A DNA stretch of 64,000 nucleotides, taken from assembly GCF_905475465.1 (NCBI RefSeq), contig NC_062247.1, positions 9,486,001-9,550,000 of the forward strand, written 5' to 3'. Position 1 is the stretch's first letter. Each line of letters opens with the position of its first letter. The notes beneath the pieces are model-generated. The model ran no database searches. It had not been told where the DNA came from and worked only from the letters and a program-made list of their open reading frames with translations. A program made the translations under genes and the position numbers. This document shows positions 25,001 to 38,100 of this stretch, piece after piece. Source of the DNA: Pieris napi (lineage: Eukaryota; Arthropoda; Insecta; Lepidoptera; Pieridae).

Positions 25001-26113
25001 TTATGTACACGTGGACATAGCGTGCAAATTGCACAAATTCCATTAAATGTGCTAAACAATGTTTAATGGGCTAATTTTGATAACATCTTTACCTATTATA
25101 GATTGTAATGAGGTAGTACGTAATACTTTGTGTTGACACATATTTTACCGAATCTGTATGGGTCAACTGACAACATTATGCATCGTCACAATTCCTCAGT
25201 AAGTGATATCTATGTTTATGTAACTTTGGAGAAATCAGAGAAACATTTCAGCGTGTTTCATGGACTTTTTTTAAAGAATATAATCGTTTTTCTGCTTAAG
25301 ATTCTATAAAAAATATTTTTGTTATTAATCGAACCATATAAGCATGTGTTAACTAATGCAGTTGTTCTATAAAACTATTAAAGCTTATGAAGATCGATAG
25401 AAAACTAATCCACTTATTCATAAAAATAAATCGGTCCATTTGTACTATATAAAAAAGTACTTATCTGTCTCTTTCCATCACAGCGTAAACAAAATTTGAT
25501 AGAAAGAGACAAAACAGCACTTTAGTTTAGAATGAAATTACACTGGTTTTTCAATGTGTAAAACTTCCGTTTTCTGGACTATTTTACTTCAAACCTTCTG
25601 GATAGTTTATTTGACGAAATTTCAACTTACTCCGTTGTACTTATGAACGAAAAACTACACTAGGTAAGGCGACCTTAGACTTACCAGCTTGACTACATAC
25701 TTGCTTGAAAGTTACCGATAAGATCAGCAGACATCAATCTACTTCATTAGAGGTATATACTTTGTAGACCCTTCTATGAGCGCCCTCACCTATTATATTT
25801 ATATTTGCCAGCCCTGATCTTTGAAACAACTAAGTAGGAGACAAGGAAAACATATTTTTTACCAATACAAAACAGCGACTTTTTGATTCCTTGAGTTCTT
25901 GATCAACTTAGTATTTTTATAAATAGTGCGACCTGTTATATTATTAAAAATAACATATATGCTACATTTACGGGCTTTTAAAATAGAAATGTGTTGATGC
26001 GGACAACTTGATGACATTACAATGATGATAAGGATATATAATTCAAACAAAACACAAATAAAAATAAATATATTCACTTTATATAGAAATAAAAGACATT
26101 TGCTATAATTAAT
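22060..26113. other. AT-rich intergenic DNA, nothing recognised
   Basis: This 4-kb stretch downstream of Popdc-A shows no convincing exon, RNA gene or named repeat. It should include the Popdc-A 3' UTR, but I could not fix a poly(A) site. Confidence 0.45.
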
Positions 26114-29100
26114 TTAATGTCTTAATTCATCGTCAGTTTCTACAGCTTCACAACTATGGTACTTTGACGATGTGTCGGGACAACTGTCTGCTACTGATAA
26201 GTCGTCCGAGGAGGCGGTTGGTGCTTCGTTTGAGGCTAAGGGGATTAATTCTTCGTCGCCTTCGGGGAATGACGCAGCTACGCCATTACGTTTCATGAGA
26301 CTGGGGATGCTCTCCGCGTCGCGTGACCAGTATTCTGTGACAAACGATAACTTCAAATATACAATGTATATAGATTTGTAAGTCAGGAAAATTTTAATTT
26401 TTTAGCTTGAGTAATAATTGTCGTTGCGGTTTTAATTTTTATAATCTTTTCATATGTATTTTTAATATATAAAGGGCTTTATCATAGTTAGTATTATCTA
26501 AATACACAATATGTTAGAGATTAGACCTTTAATTACATCACAGGCCCTTAGAGAGAATATGTAGCAAAATCAAAATCAAAAATTTAAATGATTTACTGTG
26601 ATTCTAACATTCAGTTAAAAATGATTTTTGTAGGTATTTCGAAAATTTTCTTAAAATCAGATCTAAACTTATTTTTAATTACTTAAGAAGGTATTGCCTT
26701 GAATTGTTGTATACTTGTAGATAATATTTTACCATATACACATCTATATATATGTCTATTTTTTAGGTCAAACATGTAGCAGACACACTGTGTTTCATTC
26801 CACGAAACAATATATTTGGTTTGAAAGCCCCGAAGTGTTGTAGTGTGTAAAAATCATCAATGAAACAGGCAAATATGTGTTGTATTGAGGTAACGATACG
26901 ATATATTTCTACGTTTCAAAACTTAATAACTCAAACTTCGATATAAGTTGGTAATAAAATTTGCTATAAGGAAGGAGAGACCTACTTAAAGACTTATGTT
27001 GCAAATATATATTTGTATTCTGGCACCGTTCCTTGGCAGTGAAAGTTGTCTTAATACTATAAATATCATATAGCTATTGAGATTTCTCTGAAACTTGGTT
27101 CAATAGATACTAAAGATAATACTGGTTCTTAAAAATTGTTCTTAAGCAAACAAAGTAGAATAAAATGAACTATAAATAAGGAATAAGTTTAAGGAATTAA
27201 ATATATGACACTATATGGTCGATATATTCTTGAAGCCTTTTTGTTTGTATAAAAAAATATTACAGATTTTAAAACAAATGGTGATTTTCACGAGTATAAT
27301 ACTCGAAACAGAACTAATCTAAGCGTACAAGTGATACAACCAACCAGGCTTAGAAAATAAACCGCTCCTTAATTATCATGAATTATGATGATGGTTAGGT
27401 GGACACTGAATTTCCGAACCAATTAGACGAAAGGATTTTCAAGAGCGTACCAAGTGGGCGACGCAACGCAACGCTCACTATCAGTATCACTTAACATCAG
27501 GTAACAGGTTTTAGAATATTTGGGGCTGAAGTCTTAAACTCTCTCCCTAAAATATGGCGAGGGGGCCGATGTCTGGCCATGCATCATACTCGTGTACGGG
27601 AGCTACTTATGGTGACTGGTCGTACTTGAATTCGTGTATGCGGTGATATTAGTTATTTCGACTATGTATTTGAGTGTTTTTCCCACGAGTATGTAAGTGC
27701 GTGCTCCTATATCACCATGCTGATAGAGGACAAATCTTTTTTTAATTTATTTTATTATTATTAATTACTTAAGATGTCATGTGGAACACGGTGAAATGTA
27801 AAATAAGAAGCATTTCATTTATATCTATTTTTGACGTTCATAAGTGTACATTGTTTGACCAATATGAATAAATGATTATTGAATTTGAATTTGAAATCAA
27901 TGATACACGCTTTCGTACCTGAATAAAATCATAGAAGACGCAAAATGTGCATCATTCTATTACGCATACGGGATTTTACTCCACTAAGCTTTTAAAAGCC
28001 TATATTTTCCTATTTAAATGTAGGTATCAAATTTCTTAATAGTTCAAGGAGATTAAACACAATATTTGTATCGGGTTATGCCAAGGTTTTGATTGAATTG
28101 GTTGGTTCCAAGTTGCCAAGTAGGGACAAATGTTCCGCAATTTATGTCGTAGCACGACAGACAGTTCTTCATAAATTATTATGTAATGGAGCCCGAAATT
28201 TTATGGTTCGTCGTCCTACATTAATCAGCGCAAATTGTATGCAAATATGGCGTACTATTTCTTTTTTTGCGATTTTTATATACAAATTGTTTATTGTGTA
28301 GTTTTACTGTTTTTTAATTTTATAACTGGCGATTTCGCAGTATTGCTGCCAAAGAGGCTTGTGAATTTATTAATTTTTAAATATTTTTTATTACGATTTC
28401 CCTGAGTAATGTATAAACAAATCAGTAGGTATTTTACACTGATCTGAAAATGTATTACCATACTTTTAAAAACATTAAACAATAGAAATAAATGACTTTT
28501 CAATTCCCACATTTTTATATTTTATTGGGTATTGTTAAGAACTCACATAAAAGAGGAAAACTTTACTGTCTTTGGTAAGCTTAGTACCACACTTTTGAAT
28601 AGAACTTCTCATTAGAGCGAGAAGCCTCCAAGACGTGAGTTCACAAATCATTTTTGTCCTACAGGAGTCAGGCTTGTTTCTGAATCAAACCATTTAAGGG
28701 CTCGAAACGTGCTGTTTTTATTGGATAAGTAAGTTTAATTTAGACAGAAAATGATATCGGAGTGGGGCTAACGGTACAAAGAAACTAATAACGCCAAAAC
28801 AACGAAATTCTTTATAAGCAATGTCTACAAAACTATTAGGCAACTGTTGATGATGTGAGGCGTTCAGTACCTGCACAGATTTAACCTAACACCAGATCCG
28901 ACATGTACGTGCGACCTACAAACAAGACAGTAATGCATCTTTATAGAATGTTCAGTATTTGGAGGCTCTAGATGCGACCTGGAGCAACAAATCGATATAA
29001 AGGTAACTGAGCCGAAATATTAAGAGGCTTCAGGTGACAATTGGAAGATTTTTCACTTATAATACCACAAGAGTGTGTAATAATTTTCACTTATAATACA

Positions 29101-32100
29101 ACAAATATAGTCGTCATGACGACTATATTAATTGTTTGCAACGAACCTATCGGGAAATACCCGATAATTTTGAAGCTCGTGTGGTATTCGGGGGATTATT
29201 TTTCCGACCCAAATGTCGGCCAATAGAATTGCACCATGAGACGAAATGTACAGTTAACAAATAAGAATTTCATAATGAATAAAACAACTACTTAATACTT
29301 TTCTTGAAGCAACGACCAGAGAAAATTTTCACAAAAAATTATCAGTATAATACCATGTAGGTTGTACCACGTGACGTCGAATGGTGCAATTCTATATTTG
29401 CTATATTTTCTATATTTCTATATTTGGGTCGGAAAAATAATCTATAGAATTGTATTTCACGTCACTGCAACAAAAGCGTAGGAGCAGGACTCGCTGGCAC
29501 TCGACTTTGAATATTAGAAATACATATTACTGGAGAAGTGACTACTGACTACATCAGTCCTCTAGTTTCCATAATACTAATACAGTAGTCACTACAAGCG
29601 TCGGGGAAATTAAAAAAAAACAATAAAATAAAATAATAAAAATGTTAAATGAATCTTCAAAGCTAAAAGTCGGGGTTGTCTATTTGTGTATATCAGAATA
29701 AGAGATCCTACGTTTATAAAACTATTTTCTGTAATTGCTAAAACTCAAACTCAAAATAATTTTATTCATATAAGTACACTTATGAACGTCAACAGAAAAG
29801 ATGTTAATTTGATTTTAAATGTACATTTACTACCAGTCTCAAGTCAAAGGCGTGGGCGAGAAGAACTGGCAAGAAACTCTCCGCCACTCTTTTTAACCGT
29901 CATAGGGTCTTCGGGTCAATTTTGACCCATTTTGGGATACCAATTTAATTTTCTCAGAAAATAAGCGTCACAGGAGTTTGATATTCTATGACTTTTATTT
30001 ATTCGCTTCAATTTACGTATTATTGCAATAAGTTTATCAAAAATAATTATAATATTACACATGATTTTTTTTACTCTAACGGTCTTCGGGTCAGAACTGA
30101 CCTCAACTAATAACAAGCGCAAAGCGCATCTGTTATCGTCCAAATAATTTATGTATCATATAACTTTTTGTTGAGACGTTCTTTTGTTTCCCCCCCCCCC
30201 ACAAAACTTGTGTTATATTGTTATAACACGTACCCTAGTATACAGTGTTGAAAACAAGGATTAGGATCATGTAAATAGCTATTTAAGTTAATACTCACTC
30301 GATCGTTTTTCTGGCGGCACGGGCTGTACAGTAGTTGGAGGCGGGGCCGCTGAACGCAATTTCTTTGAAGTCCTAGCCAAAGCGTGCGAAATACTCGGAA
30401 GTCTTATATCAAGATGGCTGCCCCTTTCAGTTACAATTTTATTGTTCATCGCATACAGCTTTGTGGTTATATCTCGGGCGATCAATGTAGTCACAACTGA
30501 AGCCAAGTATGCCTCTTTTACGAAAAGATATTCTAGAGAACTGCGCTGCCAGTATAAGTAGCGGCATGATGATGCAGCTACTATTGAGACCTGAAGACGG
30601 AAATATATATTTACTAGTCTCCTGGTTAGATAAAAAAAGGCTTAATTATTAGATAATAATATACATAAACCAAAGTGCATAGGGTAGACAGATTTGTGCC
30701 TCTCTCATTGCTTATTTTAGTTAGTAACTTTCTGTAACTACATGAAATAATTATTAATTCGCTAGGATGAACTTAAGACCAGCCTTGCGATTCTGTAACT
30801 CACTTTTCGTACTCACACAGCGACTTTCGCATCGACGGTCGCACTCAAATCAGTCGTGAAGCAGTCTTTTTTTGATTTGGCATTCTGAAAAGGTGGGAGC
30901 TTATAGTTTATTGTTTATCAGAATGCCAAATCATAAAATAACTGCTTCACGACTGATTTGAGAGCGACCGCCGATGCGAAAACCGCTGTGTGAGTTCGAA
31001 AAGTGAGTTGCAGAATCGCAGGGCAGTTCCAGCGCGAATTGTGTCCGGACGTCTTGCATATGCGTGTGTCGCTATAGCTCTAGTGAGCTTACACTTTTAT
31101 TTTTACAGATGTAACCCCAGCTTAAAAACGCAGCAAGAAACTTAATTCATTATGAAAATTTTGTCGTATGGGTCCGAACTTTAATTCTTATCAATACTAA
31201 ATACGAGCCAATCATATAGGTAGTTAAATGCTGCCAGCTCCCTAGTTACTATAACTCAAAGTCAGTAGTTAAAGTACTAATTATTAATTGATTCATTTAT
31301 GTTGCCAAAACCTTATATTCGAAATTTAAAAAAGGAAATAAAATTAGGCCCACCTTAGTAAAACTATTCTAATTTATACTGAGAATTCGAACCGTATAAA
31401 GAAAGTAACTTTGAAGATATACTAACACTACTACAAACAATGTTAAAATTAAATGAAATTTTAAATTACCGAAAAATAATGGAAGATTTTTAATTATCAG
31501 CAAAAAGCAACCCTCAATTTTGTAGTCTTAGCTGTTTTTAATTTCATAACAAGTGGCCACTCCTCGGTAAATTACAGCCGAAGCGGAAGTAAAATAACGA
31601 TTTTGAGTTAAACTTAAAATATACTTGATATCAAGTAAATTCGCTTATGGGCCAAATTGACTGGGTTCAGATAATTCTATCGAAACGAAGTAGTATTAGC
31701 GTAAAATGCAATAAATCATTACAGTAGTGATTATGAGTCTGTCCGGTGAATTATATACAACAACTAGCTGACCCGGAAACATTTTTTTAGTTCAATAAAT
31801 AAATAAATAAATAAATCCTTTATTTGCAATGATAGTGGTACAAAATAAAATAAAAACAACAACAAGAAAAGTCCGCACAATCAGCCATACAATAACAGGC
31901 ATGCAAATGTCATAATAAGAAGTCATTTATGAGTAATTGTTAAACTTATATTCTAAATACTCGGTTACGCTGTAAAAGCACCTTGACTTTAAAAATCTAA
32001 TCACCTTCCCCTTGAAAACATTACATGGCAGTGATCTATAATTTTTAGGAAGGTGATTAAATATTCTCACAGCCATGGCGTAACAATTCTTCGAGTATAG

Positions 32101-35100
32101 CGCGGTGCAACATGCAGGCACCCGCAGCCGTGTTGGATCCCTTGGTATATAAAAGCAAGTTTCTTTGTAAGTTTTAAAGAATTGTGGATGCTTCTTGACA
32201 GTCATCACTGCTTCATAGATATACAGACTTGGTACTGACAGAATACCCAGTTCGTGGAAAATTGGTCTACAACTTATAAGGGGTCCAACGCCCATGATAG
32301 CCCTAATACATTTTTTCTTTGTAATAAAAACTTTACTCACATCTACCGAATTTCCCCATAAAAGGATACCATAGCGCAAAACTGAGGCAACATAGCCGTG
32401 ATAAGCAATAATTGCTGCGTGTTTTGAAAGTAACTATCTACTATAATAAAAAAATAGGGGCTGATCGTAGAGGGGTGACAATTAAATTATGTATTTTTGG
32501 ATGTTTTATAAAAAATAAAACCAAAAGTGTTGTCTAAAAAATAACAACCCATCCTTAACATTTAGGGGGATGAAAAATGATGTTGTCCGATTCTCAGACT
32601 TACTGAATATGCATAAAAAATTCATAAGAATCGATTGAGCCGTTTCGGAGGTGTATAGGAACGAACATTGACACGAGAGCTTTATATATTAGATTTTATT
32701 TTACGGATATGACTCGAAAGTATTACTTAAAACGAGTATATGTTATGCCATAAATTTGCGTTTATAACCGTTAACTAATAATGCGGAAATAAACATGTTT
32801 TACCAATATTACGTGATAGTTTAAAAATCTTGTAAACTATTAATTATGCTTATAACATTTCACAGGATTATAATAGAAATACCTCATATTATTTACTTAT
32901 TGTGTATATACTAAAAGAAAAGTGAAAACGGAGTACCGTAAAGATTTAACAACTACACAAGATTACCAACAATGTTGTATACAATGCCGTACATAAAATG
33001 TTAAAGTCCATCGATATTTAACCTAGTTTCTTGCATTTATAGCCTCTTCGCCTTTTAACACCGTATCAGATAGCAATTAGGTATTGAGGTAGCTTTGAGT
33101 CTAAGACGTACCATTTTACTATTAAAATTTAATTGGTATATCACATCTTTTATCATTATATATATATAGTAGATTATAAATGCTTTAATTAAAATTTTAT
33201 TTATAAATACTATTTCCACAATATTCATATAGGTAGCTTTGGTGTTTTTTTGGCAATTTTCACAAATAATAAACCTCTTCGTGAAGCGTTTAGTATTAAC
33301 TGTTTAAAAACGTACTTAGAGGTTACATACCTCACGTAAATCAAGAGTTAGAGAAAAATGAAGCAATATTTATTAGCATTAATTAATAAAAATTGGAATT
33401 TATAGTTCAAAAATGTTTGATCTAAAGGGGGAAGATGTAAACTTCCTTATAATCGAACCAAATACAAAAAGTAATTGAAATACAGTTTTAAATTATGATA
33501 CACATAAAAATACAACTAAATCTCTCTCACGTTGTCAAAATATTTTCCCAAAGCGGAGAAAATTAAGTGTCGCTTTCTGCTGTTTCATCTGAGCACGCCC
33601 AACTTATCTGTAGATTCCTAGAAGGACCATTAATCACAACTAACTTGTGTCAGACGACGTTATGCGGCCGGCTGCAACCCATCCAACATAGTAAGTAGTA
33701 TAGTACTATAACTCGAGTATCTTTCAAGATAATTTAAGCCAAGCCTTGGCTACAATAGTATTATTTGCCATAAATAAATAGTAGTAATTTTTGCTTTAAT
33801 AACACACGAAATTCCTTTTTTATCAAGCTAAATATCCATCACTACAAATATATACACACACAAATTTATACACGTATCCTTTGAACATTAAGAATAATAA
33901 TAATCAATGGCGCTACAATTTTTTTTAGGTCTGGGCCTCAGATTTCTGTATCTGTTTCATGATAATTTGGTAATCTAATAGGCAAGTAGGTGATTAGTCT
34001 TCTGTTGCTGACGCACGCCGTTGACATTTTGGGTCTAAGGCAAACCGGTTTCCTCACGATGTTTTCGTCCTTCACCGTTCGAACGATAAATGCGCACATA
34101 GAAAGAAAGTCCAGTGGTGCACAGCAGGCGATCGAACCTACAACCTACTATCAAGCATGAGAGTTGCACGCTGAAGCCACTTGGTCAAAACTGCTCATAA
34201 TTCCTTTGAACATTGGGACTAACTAAAAATCATGTTAATTCAATATTAGTAACGCCTTCTATGTGTCAGCCTACGAACTTTTCAGCCTACCCGTAAGACA
34301 ATTTCAGTAGAAAATATTTTATTATAATTAGTAATTTCTGCCGTATCTACGAGAGGCATAATTCGCTTATTTCTGAATATTAAAATAGTTTCCAGTATAA
34401 GGTAAAGATTTCATAGGAACGTAGAACTTCTAGAGGTACATACAGAGACCCAAATAGCAAAAGTTATAAGAAAAATGTTTTATAGTTTCCAAGATATACC
34501 ATTTCGTACCTGGACACGTCGCATTCTGCTCGCAATACGTGACTACAAGGATACTTTTCAAGGCACTCAGCATTCATATTTAATATTATACTTGGGAAGC
34601 CACATAATCTCAATTACTAATCATTGTGGTACAGAACATTCTCCTTGCGAATATGTATGCAATATCTTTCTATATGCGCAATTAACGATTCTGTAGTGAC
34701 GCCCACGATAAGTGCGATGACGTCATACCCTGAATGGAGCTAAGAGTATTTAACCGTTGGGTATATATGCACATCGACATTTAAGACTTTTGGACCAACC
34801 AGACAGAGGTACAACTGGTCGGGGATCGTTCCTTAAGGACCAACTTAAAATCCTTCACACTTGCTCTTACGTTTAATAAAAACATCGTGAGTAAAACGGT
34901 GTGTTCCGAAAATTTTATAGAAATAAAAGATAACATTTTTAAATAAAAATTGCATAATAAATAAATTTTGTTCCATAAAGGTTTAGGACTAAAGGCTTTT
35001 TTTTCATTTCGTAATAAGATCCCTGAAGAACCGCCATACTGGTACAAATGACCCACTATTTTGTGACCTCCCGGCCTATTACTTAACCGAGCCACTAAAC

Positions 35101-38100
35101 AATAATTGGACACTACTTGCACTACACACCTGTACTAATCAATGTCAATTACTAATCACTTGCACTCGCACTAATCAAAGTGAATACGGGCCTTAAAGTT
35201 AAGTAAAGGTTTATGAACCACGTCTGGTACTTAGCTTTAAAATACTCCGGGTAAGAATTTTATTTATTTCTAAGTTCTAAAACAACCTGTACGCATAAAA
35301 TACAAGAAAATATGGCATCACAAATTTTACATTCATACACATGAATTATATTAGATACCATAAACAAGTTAGAAAGGGAAAAAATTAAACAAGCTACCAA
35401 AAAATAAAAACAATAATAACTAAATGAAAGTTAAAACTCATTATGCGCATGATAAGCAAAATTATGGTTAGTGAGAAGATTGTTGTAAAATATGTATATC
35501 AATATTTTCATCAATGTTAGTAATCAAACTGTAAGAGCGAGATAGCCTATTAAAATTAAAACAACCACCTTTATTAATCATTGACTGGGAATAATATAAT
35601 GTAGTTAGAATTTTTGTTTTTGTGTGTAACATTATGATTTCTCTATGGTCATGGTCTAGGATATTGATTTAAAAAAAATATGCCAACGCTTGTACATAAA
35701 GAAAAATAATACTAAATTTAATGTGACAAGCACTTATCGGCAAACAATAAACACGAAGAGAAAAAAGAACATCGATTCATAAATTATAAAAACGAAAGAT
35801 TTCAAAGTGAGGGGAGAAATGGACATCCAAACTTAGCTCGTTTATCAGAATTACCAAAACGCGTTCTTCTGAAAAAACAAATGGGATGCCTAAAGTATCT
35901 AGAGGATACACAAAAATTAAGATTGGGGAAATCCTGATTCGCAAATATCTTAAACGCAAACGATAAATCAATTAACTTTCTGCTTTTAATATGTTTTGTT
36001 CATATTAGTTATAAAAAATAAAACAATTTATATACAAAATACTTTATTGAGTAAATAGTCACATAATATATCTTCTCACAAACACGCACACACACACCCA
36101 TAAACAGATACATACGCACACACGTACCAATATTATTAATTATATATTTTATTATGGTGAGTTCACGGTATTTCTTTGTTAATATATACTTTAATTTTTA
36201 TAAAAGCTTTTTTTACAGAAGAGGGGGCAAACGGACAGGAGGCTCACCTGATGTTAAGCGATACCGCCGCCCATGGACACTCAATGCCCGAGGAGAATGC
36301 GTTGCCGGCCTTTTAAGTTGCTGGCTACCTAAATAAAAATAAATAAACACTATACTATGTGCCATTTCGATAATAAAGCGACAGTAATGTACTCTATATT
36401 CATAGAGACCTTTTCATAACGGGTTGAGGTAACATTTAGGCAATGTAGGTCATTAGAGACGGTTCGTCACGGTGTCAGCAACTACGTAAATAATCGTATC
36501 ATAGTACAGATGTTGCCAACCGCATTTCTAAATTTAATGAGGTTGCGAATTAATATAATAGAATATATTGTTTCCCTTATATGTCCGAGGAATATATGCA
36601 TCTGTTTTACTTGAAATATTAAAGGAAAATAAAGTCTACGCTATTTAAAATGCATTAGTGCCCACTATACAGTTAATAAATTACTACTCTCTTGAATTTG
36701 ACTATCAAGATTGCAACGGAATAATTTAATAAAATTGATTAGGATTTTTTGGTAAATCGCAAGAACATTGCTATTAATATTAAAGCATGCCTTTAATAAT
36801 TACATCTTGAACATCACATATGAGTTATGACAGGCATTTTATTTAATATTTTAAAAAATATCTCGCGTTTCGCAATTTTGTGGGCTTGTGGGGTGGAAGC
36901 TACGGGGTTCTTATCGTTGTTTATGTAATAAGAAACTATTTCGAAAACAATGCCTAATAATATATATGTCAGAGCAATGGCGCTTGTATCAGCTACCATT
37001 TTTATTATAATTTAATAACATCAAAGTCAAATGCTGGTATCAACCAGCGCCATTGCTCCGACATATATATACATATATATATATATAATTATACAAATAA
37101 TGTACCTATTTGTGGTAGGGACTGATAAGAGTGTAGTAAATATACAATATATATTATATAGGGCGTAATTTAAGAGTAAAGTATGTAAGTATACTTTTTT
37201 TATGCAGTAACAAATATATATATAGTATTTACAAAAAAATATCTAGTATTTTTCATGTACTAAGTACTTCTAAACAAGATTATGTTACAGTTACGTTATC
37301 ATGAATAATAAATCATTAATTTCTAAATCATAATATTTTACGATTTGGTAAACGATATAGAATCTTTAAAAAATCCACTATGACCCAATTTGACCTTTGA
37401 TCTATGAAATAATGAAAATCCAGTAAAGAAAGCGCTTATCGAGCAAATATGAACTTCCGTAGCTTCAAACGTCACGTAGAAGTCAGGCATAAATAGTATA
37501 ATGGGAATTAAGGTCACCCACCCACTCGTGGGTCACACGGAATTGCGAACCATAGCTTAATAATGTGTTTATAGGCTTAGAAGGGGAAAATACTTAATTC
37601 AACTGTGTACTTTTTACTTACTATCTGGAATTTAATTATTTAATAAATATAATTGACGGAGACTTGAAGAACTTGATGAAAGTTATTGAGGTGAACAATA
37701 AGTATATACAATTACTGGTTTCTCAAAGAGCAATGAAGTGTAGTTTACTAGGTATGTAATAATAATAATCTTTAATTATTTTCTCACAAAAACTTCATAC
37801 ATAGAGTACACAATAAACAAGTTACAGTTATTTATTATTATAAATAAATATTCCTTTTAATTTTCTTTCTTCTATTGTAGGGTATTATATGTATGTATAC
37901 AATACCCTAAAAAAGTTAAAAATACATTAGAAGAAGCACAAGGATTGGTTACAAAGAGTTTTTAAAAGGACAAGTGGAGAACATCTTGAGAGGAGCTGAG
38001 AAGTGGAGTGAAACTATAGTAAGTTGGTACCCAATAATTGGAAAAAGGCGAGCAGTATCAAAAATGGTAAGGTAAGGTCAAGGTTTGGTCAAGAGTAGAG

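Larger units (their letters stand above)
26335..30298. other. Popdc-A last intron, repeat-bearing
   Basis: This 4-kb intron contains a retroposon tail on the plus strand (27590-27895) and another on the minus strand (29735-29905). It also holds a decayed non-LTR C-terminal region around 28860-29080 with scattered stops, and an inverted-repeat element (29194-29442). The rest is AT-rich. Confidence 0.55.

Noticed and set aside
31927..32379. 150-codon open frame as a host gene
   Set aside because: Its residues match the C-terminal region of non-LTR retrotransposon reverse transcriptases and it is followed by a LINE-like tail.
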